From Trichosphaerium sp. ATCC 40318 (Eukaryota > Discosea > Flabellinia > Trichosidae): 64,000 bases of DNA. The stretch spans positions 1 to 64,000 of the forward strand of contig JALMLS010000179.1 of assembly GCA_038496445.1 (NCBI GenBank), read 5' to 3'. Numbering within the stretch: position 1 is the stretch's first letter; every line of letters starts with the position of its first letter. Made by a program: the position numbers and the translations under genes. A model generated the notes under the pieces. That model was not told where the DNA came from, did no database searches, and worked only from the letters and a program-made list of their open reading frames with translations. Below are positions 54,702-64,000 of the stretch, piece after piece.

Positions 54702-55146
54702 GACTAGAGCTTGTGTTTCTGAGTTAGAAAAGAAAGGAGCTGACCAAACCATCGATGGTTTTAATATGAATACACAACGTCAGAGGAACGTTTATCACTG
54801 TAAATCGTACGAGCAGTTTAAACTGGTGATGTCTCATGTCAGAATTCCAAACTGTATTGAACGCTACGTCTTCATGACATTGCAAGCGCTTAGTCGATCA
54901 CACGAAGAATGTAGTGCACACCCAAAAAAGCCTTCAAAAAACTGCAAAAAATTGTGGCTGTTTTTACACGCCATGTTGAGTTCTAGTTTATGGTTAAGAC
55001 TTACAAACCAAGTGTAAAAAGTTGAAGAAGTTGTCAGCTGCAAAAATACTGCCATGCGATGAAACATAGGTTGAAATTTGCAACAGAGTACACGTGACTA
55101 CTGTTGAAGCACAATTATGATTGAATTATTACATTTACATTATTAT
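54702..55146. other. Intergenic, no gene supported
   Basis: An open frame at 54700-55017 (+) overlaps the start of the GH39 gene on the other strand and has no family features. Nothing else seen. Confidence 0.45.
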
Positions 55147-56590
55147 TTACAGTGTAAAGTCCCTTTCGCCATGTCGTCTCAGTAACTGTATAAGCACAGA
55201 CTTAGGTCCAAATGGTAGTTCATTTTCTTTGAACAAACTATCTGGGTTCTGAGCCATTGCATTAAAGGATAGACCATCAACACTTGCTTTTTTAAGCCAT
55301 GGAAAAAGTGCATTGTCTTCCTTCATGTCAGGTGCAACACGTCTTATAAACTGTATCAGATCTCCTGTTGTCATATCGTTGTTCACTTCTTCTCTTCTTA
55401 GATACGAACTACCATTTTCTGGTGTATCTAGTAGAGGTATAAAAGGCATGCTACTGATTGCATTTGAATCATTTAGTGACATCAACTTTTGCCGTTTAGG
55501 AGAAGGACTGTAGTTCTAGAATAGATCATAAGATACAGTATTAAATGTCCATTGCGTACTAAACGATTCCTCCGCTTTCTATCCGATACATCTTCAGTAA
55601 GTGAACAGTTTTCATCGCTCCCAATAGGAATACTATCCTAAAAAGACATAGTTACTAATTGTTGTACACATGGCTAGCAACGTTGGGTTTATGTTTAGTT
55701 TGCGTACATCATGTCTATACTCAAAAAAGTAGTTTGGATCACTCAACCCAGGCTTGGCAGTGCGGAGGTATACGCCAGCAAACTAGGCTTGTCAACGAAG
55801 ACGCAGTAATGTGGGCTTGGTTCACTTTTTGTTAGCGTGCCTGAGTACCCAGCCAACCACATCCTGTTTCAGTTTTGAAGTCTGGGACCACTTCAGTACA
55901 TGAAGGATCAGTATATTCGTCGCATGATTTTGCCATTAACTGTAATTTGGTTAAACTAGAAAGAAGTTATTCTCATACTTTGCTGATTCTGTACCTTGGA
56001 TGCTTCATGCCTACATACACATCTTTAACGCTTGTCCCAAATGTAAAATTTCTATCCTTCGGTTCTTTTTTAAACTTCTCCAGAGCTGTCATGATTTGAC
56101 TGCGTTGGAGCAATGCTGCAACCAGAAAATTGTAAGAATTTGTTTACAGCAAGATTCTCTACTGCACGCATAAAGCACGTTACCCTTACCTTTAGTGTTT
56201 GTATCTATTAGTAACCGCTTAATTCTTTCCAAATTTTTATGAGCACGTGGTGTTTTACTTTTCTTTATTATTGGTCTTGAAACTACTTTTGATTTTCTAC
56301 CATTTCTAGCTATAGCTTTTGTTGTTGGCTTCACTTCAGACTCAGGTAAGGCCTTTGGTTTAGGTGAACGGTTAGAACGTCTTGGTGATAAGCCTTCATG
56401 CCGTTCAGGCATAATTTCCTCCTTAGGAGACTGCAAAATAGGTTGTGGCGGCGTGAGAACTAAAGCTCAGTAAACAGTTTATTCCAAAGTAAGACGTACC
56501 AAGCGGCGGCGGTGGCACTTTTTTTGCAACGCCTTCAACGATTTTGTACTGTAGGTGTATTCTCTGGCTTGTGTTTGGAATCTCTGCCAT
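55147..56590 (-). CDS. Basic, probably nuclear protein with C-terminal SAM domain
   Basis: From ATG 56590 (MAEIPNTSQRIHLQYK) the chain goes through a Ser/Pro/Lys/Arg-rich segment (RHEGLSPRRSNRSPKPKAL, KSKVVSRPIIKKSKTPRAH), a middle part with LEKFKKEPKDRNFTFGTSV, GMKHPRYRIS, CGWL and AKPGLSDPNYFFEYRHDV, a linker, and a C-terminal SAM-like five-helix domain (TTGDLIQFIRRVAPD, FPWLKKASVDGLSFNAM, LPFGPKSVLIQLLRRHGE). The basic stretch suggests a nuclear or chromatin protein (inference). The middle (55690-55870) has unresolved junctions, and the frame is open upstream of the chosen ATG back to an acceptor near 56637, so a first exon may be missing. Confidence 0.6.
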
Positions 56591-57316
56591 GCTTTTAGAT
56601 AGTCTAGCAACGTGTTTATCATACTCAGGTAACTTTCTAAATATACAAACAGTTAGCCAAGCCTAATCATTTTTATTTTAGTTTATTCCGCCGTTACTCC
56701 GGCGAAAGGCCGCTTACGCCTATAAACCGCTCCCTGCGCATGCGGCACGTGGGTGCATAAAATGCGAGAGGCTCGTTACTATCGCCACGCCGGGCAACAA
56801 ACACGCGCCTAGAGCCAATACATGGCCATTATTTATAGGCACTATGCTTGCTGAACGACAGGCAGCAATAAAAGAATTAAAAAAAGCCTTGTCGCCGTAG
56901 CGACGTTCCTACAGCGTAGGGCGTGCTATCGCGATACTTTATAGGCAAGAGGTGCTACCAGGCGTACCGATTCCATGTACGTCCTTTATGCTGCTCGTCT
57001 ACACACCATATATGAGATAGCACGTGATTCGTTCGGCGGTGACAGAAGCGCCAGGATCCTTTCCAAAATACCGATCGTCGTTTAGCTTTACAAGACTCTG
57101 ACATACATACAAACAACTTGTCACATTTAAAGGAGGCCGTGGCACTGTTCCACGCCTAGATAGTGAGGTTGTGAGGTTTCAGTTTATACTCTACTGTACA
57201 AAATAGGGGCGTACTCCTTCTGGTATTTCTTCCATTGTACACTTGGTATGGATATGTTTTATTTATTGCAGAAGTTTTTGGTTAGTTCAAGTTCAGTAAA
57301 AACAGATAATCAGCCA
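56591..57316. other. GC-rich hairpin island
   Basis: About 56690-57060 is clearly richer in G+C than its neighbours and contains tight hairpins: CGCCG/CGGCG (56689-56704), GTCGC-CGTA-GCGAC (56891-56904) and CCTAC-AGC-GTAGG (56908-56920). No open reading frame or tRNA-like box pair. It could be a structured non-coding RNA or an inserted element. Confidence 0.45.
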
Positions 57317-57550
57317 TTAAGCTTTGTTATCACGCTGACTTATCACTTTGTTACAAAAAGTGTGATTTCCTAAAACATGGTGCGGATGGATGTAAGCTCT
57401 AGGACCAACCTCACACAATAAACAGTGCAGCTGACAAACAAAAACGTTGGAGCATACAAGATCAGCATTCGATTTTGCAAGTGAGTTACAAACTATGTGA
57501 CAACGATTGCACAAAATAACGATGGGGAAACAACCTACTACTATTGTAGA
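57317..57550 (-). CDS. Possible zinc-binding (Mis18/Yippee-like) fragment
   Basis: An open frame ending at 57317 reads PIVILCNRCHIVCNSLA, VFVCQLHCLLCEVGPR, NHTFCNKVIS: CxxC pairs at spacings seen in Yippee/Mis18-type zinc folds. A possible acceptor lies near 57550, but no upstream exon or start was found, so it is partial or a remnant. Confidence 0.35.
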   Translation of the reverse strand, partial: STIVVGCFPIVILCNRCHIVCNSLAKSNADLVCSNVFVCQLHCLLCEVGPRAYIHPHHVLGNHTFCNKVISQRDNKA

Positions 57551-57709
57551 TACGTATAATAACCATACCCTATTGGTTGTCAGCCAATTGAATGTTTGTG
57601 TGAAGCAAAGAACCTATGACGTTTGTAATATACTATTTTAATCAGTTATCAATCTTAGTTTTGTACACAGTATTTAATTTACAATTTTCTTTGTTATGAG
57701 TGAATAGAG

Positions 57710-58214
57710 CTAAACAATATAGCCAGCATATCGCGTACTTTCTCTGCGTACACGTTTTTCAGCTTGTGGTAATGTAGTTCCTCTTGTGGATGGAAAAGCA
57801 AAAACTCTCGGAGACAGTACTTTTGGCTCTTGTGGTACTTGTAGTTGTGGCTGAGGTTCAAATGCTCGTGGGTGCGGATCAATCTGCAACAGCGTTATTA
57901 ATTTGCATTGTACCAAATGAGCGATGATTACGTGCCCTGCGCCTTGGTTTAGCTACAGTGAGGTGTCCACCAAAAGGTTTGTATTGAATTTCCTCAGGAA
58001 TGAACGACACGTGATTGGGCCACATAGCTTCTTGTAGTTCTGGATCATAATAATCATGAGGGTACAAAGGCTCCTGAATTAACGTAAATCGGAATTCTGT
58101 AGAGCGAGTAATTTATCAAAACAAAAAGAGTAATACCTCAGGTTTATCCGATAAGAAGTTCATCTCGTTCCATGGGTATTTCAGAGCTGGGTCGTTACCG
58201 TTGCAAATGTTCAT
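57710..58214 (-). CDS. Unrecognised small protein
   Basis: ATG 58214 (MNICNGNDPALKYPWNEMNF) with two introns gives about 130 residues ending RRESTRYAGYIV at 57710. The middle reads AMWPNHVSFIPEEIQYKPF then GGHLTVAKPRRRA; the end is Pro/Gln-rich (EPQPQLQVPQEPKVL). Basic and probably unstructured at the C terminus. 'YKPFGGHLTV' resembles 'WKPIGGKITI' in the gene at 61195-61872. No known family. Confidence 0.5.
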
Positions 58215-58802
58215 TTTATTTTTATTGAGGGAAGTGTGTTTGTTTCGTGTATGGCGAATCAAAAGTGACGATTGAACTCAATCAAGCTATCTTTTTCAAT
58301 CTTTGTTATTCACAGAATCTAAAAAGGTCTTGCGGATTCGATTGTAGGCTTATACGCGTTTGAATGCTTGTAATTATCGACTCAGATACTAGTTGACCTT
58401 GTGGGAACTGTTGATGGCGTTTTACGGATGTTTGATCTTATTTTATGAAGTTGCGAAGTCAGTCGGAGTAAACACCTTAAGAACGTTTAAAGGAACCGGT
58501 AAATTGCGTAAACACATGGTCTATGATGGAAACTTCAAAGACACAAGAATTTAAAGCTATCCGGAAAAATAAAAACAGCCACAGGCGTCATGAGGTTAAT
58601 AAAGTATCATGCCGCTATGAAATTGTACTGAAATGATTTATTGTACGCGTTATAACCGTATTAGGTGTCTCACGAACGTACACGCCTTCAAACAACTGCT
58701 GCAGAACAGTACGTAGCATGAGAGTAATAATTCATAGTATTAACGCAGAAAAGGGCGAGGTGGAAGCGTTTAACATGGAAATCAAGACAAAAAACACTCA
58801 AT
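58215..58802. other. Divergent promoter region
   Basis: Between the small gene (-) and the FYVE-like gene (+). No gene or structured RNA recognised. Confidence 0.5.
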
Positions 58803-60905
58803 ATGGCTGAATTACTATCGGAAGCAGAGGAAAAAGCAATTTTAACAGCGAGAGTGTGTGTACAATGCGAGTAAGTTATTTTCCGAAAACGCAACGTTTA
58901 AAGGCGTTACGACGCTTCGAACATAAGTTTCCACATTTATTTTAATGCCTATGAGTCCTCTCGCTACTTTTTACAACTCACAATTCATCTTCTCCTAGAA
59001 AAGGATTTGGTAACTTACTCGGTGTAAGAAAGGACGCGTGCTTACTATGCAGGTACTAACCAACAAGCTTACCCTTCATTTTTCGTTGACACGTGACAAG
59101 GCGACCTGTGTGTACAACATGTTTGCGCTTTCCATTGGACTACACGCCACCATCTAAAGGTACGCAAAGGCAAACTCAACAGTAAAGATTAGTTGTCGTG
59201 TTTTAAAATGATACTGTTTGTTTATTTGAAAACAATTCCCGTTTTTTTGCGAACAAAAACTCCGTGATTTTGCGCTTAGCGCTCACTACATACTCGTATT
59301 ATGTTATTATTATTGAGGGTTTGAAATGTACTTGATTGTTATTTATTCGGTTTGTTTTAGAGCAACTACAAGTGTGCAGGCGATGTTTTATTATCATGAG
59401 ACGAATTTTTTATCGACAAGAGTTCATGAAGCGTCTAAAGGAATTTAATGATACTGAGTTTAGTATATGGTATGGAACTATCATATCACTACGTACAGGG
59501 ATAATAAGAACAATGCCTCTGTTCAGGTAAGTCGAATAATGATTAATGTTATTATTTTAAAGTGTCAAAATTTTGACATGGAGCTTTAGAGGTCTCGTGT
59601 ACTCCCTCACTGGTATGGGAGGTAGCGTTGATTTTTTTGTTCTTCCGGAGGAAGTTGACGTTGGTGCTCTTTTGGATATGAAGAAGGAGGCAATATCTTC
59701 TCAAGGATCTCTTGGAAGACAGTTTAAAAACTTAGAAAAAAGAGTAAAACTTATTACAAAGGTTGAAGTACGTTAACAAAAAACTTATTGTTTCACATTG
59801 CTGGGATCTTTGTTCATTTAATTATATAGGTTAAACGCCATTGTGATGAATTACTAAAGAGGCATATTGGTATAGCATTAGCTCAGTTCTTGCAAGTACG
59901 AAGAGAAAGAAATTGAAGATTCATCAAATATTACAATGAAAAAAAGTTGTTTATGATTTTGTAGGTTAATCTTCCAGAGTATAGGTTTTTATCCAAAGTA
60001 AGTATTTATTCACAACGCTCTGTTTTTGTTCTAGACACTAATACTACTAAAAGACACTTGGTGATTGGATAAATAAACCAGCAGTTATAAACGTATTTGA
60101 GAAACATCTGAAGAGGTTAAAGCAAAGAAAGATAGATGAAGAAAATGGTAAGCGTCAACGTGATGAGATTGATGCAGTGCGTAAATCGAATAATGATCGC
60201 CAAGTAGCAGCTGATAAGGTAGCATCTCCACCAAAGAGAGTTCCTAAAGGTACAATTACAATAAAATTTGAGACTGTAACTTTTTTTTGGAAAGATTTGA
60301 ATTTTTGACTTTGTTTTACCTTTTGTTCTGTTGAAACTTATTTTACTGTTTAGCTAAAAGTCCGAATATGTCACAATCAAATTCTCCTGAAGGTGGAACA
60401 GATATCTTCCGTGCATTATCTTCAGTAGGATCTATGTTCAGACCTAACTCACCACAAGCTTCAACACCTAAAACTCACGTTGATATTATACAATGCAATC
60501 CTGCGGTATTACATATATCTGGAGGAGAGATAAAACTACGTTGTAGAGGTGTTGGAAAGTACGTAAAGCTACAAACAATCATAGCAAAAAACTCAAAATC
60601 TTTTTTTAAGCACCGTAAAGATTTTTGTACCAAAGCACAATAACGCAATAAAACCATCCTTTATTGAACAAGACGGTGATGAAACAACTATAAAGGTACA
60701 ATAATACAATAAAACGTTGTTCTCGGATGCTGATTTCCATAAGGTTCGGTTGCCAGCAAGGGATAAACAAGGACCTTCTGCAATACGTGTTCTTAATGCT
60801 CAAGGTAGCGCTGCAGAGTTTCCTATTCACTATATTGATGATCCAGCAATATTACAATCAAGCAATGCTAAAAGGAGCGGTGAGCAGCCGCGACATGGTC
60901 ACTAA
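58803..60905 (+). CDS. FYVE-like zinc-finger protein with C-terminal Ig-like region
   Basis: ATG 58803 (MAELLSEAEEKAILTA). Spliced exons place four CxxC pairs as in a FYVE/ZZ-type double zinc knuckle: CVQC, CLLC, CTTC and CRRC with FGNLL and LRFPLDYTPP between. A helical middle (EFMKRLKEFNDTEFSIWYG, LDMKKEAISSQGSLG, EHLKRLKQRKIDEENGKRQ) follows, then a Ser/Pro linker (NSPEGGTDIFRALSS, FRPNSPQASTP) and a C-terminal beta-rich part (NPAVLHISGGEIKLRCRGVG) that looks IPT/Ig-like, ending GEQPRHGH at TAA 60903. The canonical FYVE RRHHCR lipid-binding motif is not seen, so phosphoinositide binding is doubtful. Role unknown; possibly membrane traffic (inference). Confidence 0.65.
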
Positions 60906-61194
60906 ATCCATAATATCAGACCAAAAAACACGTGTATTTTTATTCCAAAACCATAAAAAAAACCCAAGAAAAGTTGTACATAATAAAGACAAACAGTAAT
61001 AGACTTTTTCGCGTTACCCTTTGTGAACCATAGTATGCAAACAAGTTATGAAAACAAATCACATGTTCAAAGTGAGACATGTGAGATTACATGCTTGGCA
61101 TCATTGTGATTCTTGAAGAACAATAGTATTCTAACAAAGAACATGGCTTGTGGAACTCGTTTATGTTAAAGTTGACTACAACAATTTCATGACA

Positions 61195-61872
61195 TTAGGA
61201 TTTCGTTTTTTCTAACAAGTACAATTGGTACAACCAACATTTCGTTAAGGGATGATTCATAAGCCAACCGTTACCAAGATCTCTACCAAAAGTATTCTCA
61301 TGTTCTTTGGCACGTGATATTTCTTCCTCAAAGTCACTCTCAATGGTTATTTTTCCTCCAATTGGCTTCCAAACAACGTCATCAGGCCAATGGTGATAAG
61401 ATACACCCTCTCCGGAAGCCATTTTTTTGATTTGTCTCATAACTGACCTGTGGTTTTGTTTTGACACTGTTGGCGCTAGCCAAGAGTCCAAACCATCTAT
61501 CCAGCTTGGTGTGGACGCTAACGACTCTCTTTGGGCTTTTGTTAGCGCTTGGATTGGTAATTTCTTCTTTCTTTTTTGTCTACGCCTTTTTAAGAGTGTT
61601 TTCTTTGGTTTTGAGACAGTTATAGCCTCTGCACCAAAGGTGTCAATTTTTTCACCCGAATACTTTGGTGTTTCGCCTTGAATACGTGGACTACGCCGAA
61701 CCTTGCGCGTCCCAGGTGATCTAGCGTACTTTCTTCTTGGTTTAGTAGTTTTCTTCGCGTTTGCTGCTGCTAGTGCTGCTTTCGCTTTATTTAAACCTAA
61801 CTTTTCTAAAGACTGCCTGTTTCGCTCAATATTTTTCAATCGTTGTTGTTCATATGTGGTTAGGTTTGACAT
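61195..61872 (-). CDS. Basic single-exon protein with N-terminal 'YEQQRLKNIERN' motif
   Basis: 225 residues, no intron. Start ATG 61872: MSNLTTYEQQRLKNIERNR then LEKLGLNKAKAAL. The 'YE.ERL.NI.RN...L..LGL' opening occurs in several plant and fungal nuclear proteins. A Lys/Arg-rich segment with SPGTRKVRRSPRIQG and KTLLKRRRQKRKKK (nuclear localisation signals) follows, then a C-terminal part with SYHHWPDDVVWKPIGGKITI and GNGWLMNHPLTKCWLYQLYL. I infer a nuclear, nucleic-acid or chromatin-associated protein. No enzyme motif. Confidence 0.75.
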   Translation of the reverse strand: MSNLTTYEQQRLKNIERNRQSLEKLGLNKAKAALAAANAKKTTKPRRKYARSPGTRKVRRSPRIQGETPKYSGEKIDTFGAEAITVSKPKKTLLKRRRQKRKKKLPIQALTKAQRESLASTPSWIDGLDSWLAPTVSKQNHRSVMRQIKKMASGEGVSYHHWPDDVVWKPIGGKITIESDFEEEISRAKEHENTFGRDLGNGWLMNHPLTKCWLYQLYLLEKTKS

Positions 61873-62228
61873 GTTTCATATCGGCTCTACACACAAGCTT
61901 TTATACTTTATATCGGTTACCGTTTTGGCGGCTGAAAAGTTTTGAACTTTTTTTAGATCTGAGTAAGAGAAGCTGGCAGCTGTGATAGTGAAACACTACG
62001 CAGTGACAATACCTCAGAGTGATTTCGAACAATGGTTATAGCATACAAGTGATGGTTGTGTAGACATCTGTCATCGCAAATTCTGACACCTTACCGAGAA
62101 CTACCATCGGAAGGAGTGCTATTTAACGTACTACAGAGCAAGCCTACCTGAACAGGAATTGAAGAGAAGTTGATCAAATTTCGGAAAATAACAGACTTTA
62201 ATTCAACCCTTTAAAGTACTCTCACAAC
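61873..62228. other. Divergent promoter region
   Basis: Between the basic protein (-) and the GTPase gene (+). No gene seen. Confidence 0.5.
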
Positions 62229-64000
62229 ATGGCAGAAAGCTCAGGGAGTGAAACGCATACCGCCGGTAACAGTAGTAAAGCCTTTAAACCCAAAAAACAC
62301 GTATTGGATGAAAACGTCCTAAAAGCGTTCGTTGAGCAAGAGAAAGTGCGTTTGTAGGAGTGAATTAGTTGACTTACACAAAAACAAGCCTATTCTTGAA
62401 CAAGACGCTATAGCTCTCGCTAGGAAGTACGTCAAAAGGATTGAAACCAATAATAAAGGTAAAAAGATCGCAAACAATCTTTAAACTTACGTCGTTAACG
62501 GTAGAGTTTGAATCTCCGAACATACTTATCATTGGTAAACGCAATCTAGGCAAAAGAAGTATGTAATTCCGTTACTCTTAAAACCGCTCTACAGAAAATA
62601 ACGTCCTTCTTTAGCGTTAATGAATACTCTATTCCACTCCAATATATGCAAAACATTAAAAGGAAGCCAACAATTCACGTATGTGGTATTTCTAACACTT
62701 AAAATAACGAATTACTGTAAATTACTTATAAGATGGTTTATAACGTTATTCTTGCATTGTTGACGCCATAAACGTTATTTTAGGCTACTTAAAGCACTAT
62801 TTTTAATTTCTTTCATTAGACGTTACGATTTGGCCACATCTAATGTCCAGGTGTATGAATTCGACCTTGTGGGAGAACCTCAGTATCTTTATGATCTATT
62901 GAGTGACTTTTTGGAGCAACACTCAAGCGTACAATCACCGGTTAGATAGATTAGATTTTTTTTGAAAAAGCTTCTATTTGTTGACCTAAGAAAAAAGTAA
63001 CACTTGCGCTAGGGCGCCCAATCTAAGGCTATACATGTTGTCTGGTTTGTTGTTGATGCAAAGCAAGGTAAACTAGATGCAACAGAGAAGATAGTAATGG
63101 AGGTACAAGAGATGAAAAAAAAATAAGAAAAATGCGTTTTTTATTTTTAAATCCGTGTGTGTTTGTTTATTTTTTGTTTAGTCAGTACTGGATGATTTAC
63201 CAATGCTTGTACTATTTAACAAGAGTGATACTACAACGCAGAAACAACGGTAAGCAGTTTTCTACGAGTGTCAAATATTTTCTTTTCCAGTTTTTTTTTT
63301 TCGTCTTCACGTTGTCGTTTATCTGTTAGGTTATACTGATAGTCTCTATAGGGATCATCTTAAAAAAGTAGTAGATGATATGAACTTACATAACTTGGTT
63401 GGAACGTACAATACAGTATCTAAGAGGACGCATGGAAAACAGTTTTTCCATGATTTGCATAAAGTCGTTGATGATACTCTTGAACTTCTTCCTCATGTAG
63501 CTAAAGAGGCATTCATCGCAAGTCAGAGTATATCATTACACAGAAAAGAGTGTCTAGCAAAACAAGCTTTGATAACGAGTTACAAAGAATACAAGCATGC
63601 TAAAACAACATCGAAAATGACCGATCTTCTAAAAGCAATGATGGCCAGATTATCTCTTATTTGGGGGTTTCCACTCCAAGCTACATCATGGGAAAGTTTT
63701 TGTACGTATACTTTAATGTTATTAAGAGGTATTCAAACTAATACTTGTATCTTTAGCTAAGGTTGTAACGCACTGTATATCTATTAAAGAAAAAATTAAA
63801 TGGCTGATTAAAACATCTGAACGCGAGCCTGAACGTGTTCATCATCAAAAGATATTCTGTATAGCTTCAGGTGTACTTTGGAATAGGCTACTCCGTAGTT
63901 TATCTATGGAGATCCTTTATGACCTTATACATGATGGTATGAATGAGAAACATATCAAGGAAGAATTTGAGAAGGACTTTAAAACACTTGAAAATGAAAT
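62229..64000 (+). CDS. Large P-loop GTPase (HSR1/dynamin-like class), 5' part only
   Basis: Starts at ATG 62229 (MAESSGSETHTAGNSSKAF) and runs off the window's right edge. G1 region ILIIGKRNLGKR at about 62525; a strand with VQVYEFDLVGEP where G3 is expected; AIHVVWFVVDAKQGKLDAT; G4 MLVLFNKSD at about 63210; then a helical domain (LHKVVDDTLELLPHVAKEA, KQALITSYKEYKHAKTTSK, MMARLSLIWGFPLQATSWE). The order G1, 'WFVVDA', NKxD is that of HSR1/MMR1-like GTPases followed by a DUF697-like helical region. The exon junction right after G1 is unresolved, so the P-loop Ser/Thr is not confirmed. Function unknown. Confidence 0.7.

Noticed and set aside
54700-55017. 105-codon plus-strand frame
   Set aside because: Begins on top of the divergently read GH39 start codon; no recognisable features.
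1-64000. tRNA or rRNA genes
   Set aside because: I found no tRNA A/B box pair with a cloverleaf and no rRNA segment in sense orientation; the rRNA-like stretches are short antisense guides.

Overview
The window is nuclear DNA from an intron-rich, gene-dense unicellular eukaryote. It carries single-copy eukaryotic housekeeping genes (midasin, eRF3, beta-tubulin, a PP2A methyltransferase), standard stop usage (TAA, TAG and TGA all terminate genes), and many short introns, most of which begin GTACG. The lineage is not certain. The IPT-ankyrin gene at the left end recalls fungal Spt23/Mga2, so an early-diverging fungus or another opisthokont-like protist is possible. Exon joins were made by eye from reading frame, GT..AG (sometimes GC..AG) ends and family alignment; individual junctions may be off by a few bases.

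Left part (1-16.4 kb): an IPT/TIG-ankyrin-coiled coil-discoidin protein (-), a proline-rich membrane protein (-), translation termination factor eRF3 (+) with a C/D snoRNA in its last intron, a secreted VanX-like D-Ala-D-Ala dipeptidase (-), a PPR protein (-), a degenerate Ras-like protein (+), LCMT1 (-), and a helical-repeat/DUF3179 fusion (+).

Centre (16.9-39.6 kb): one gene, MDN1/midasin, in about 43 exons coding for about 5,500 residues. Its introns fall into two classes: roughly 50-130 nt and empty, or roughly 170-280 nt and carrying a small RNA. I count 22 snoRNA-like elements in 24 long introns. They comprise six identical 79-nt copies with 14 nt complementary to the LSU P-loop region, two copies of an H/ACA hairpin whose pocket predicts the LSU pseudouridine that yeast snR37 makes, one H/ACA hairpin fitting the yeast snR85 site in SSU rRNA, and pairs or singletons of box C/D RNAs with flanking terminal stems. 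A ribosome-assembly ATPase and the RNAs that modify rRNA are thus made from one transcript. This is the most striking content of the window.

Right part (39.6-64 kb): a degenerate area with decayed copies of a YwqK/MORN-like repeat gene, the intact repeat gene (-), a beta-tubulin with a long acidic tail (+), a small acidic protein of unknown function (+), a second, very divergent tubulin (-), a secreted GH39 glycosidase (-), a basic SAM-domain protein (-), a GC-rich hairpin island, two small unrecognised basic proteins (-), a FYVE-like zinc-finger protein (+), and the 5' part of a large P-loop GTPase gene running off the right edge (+).
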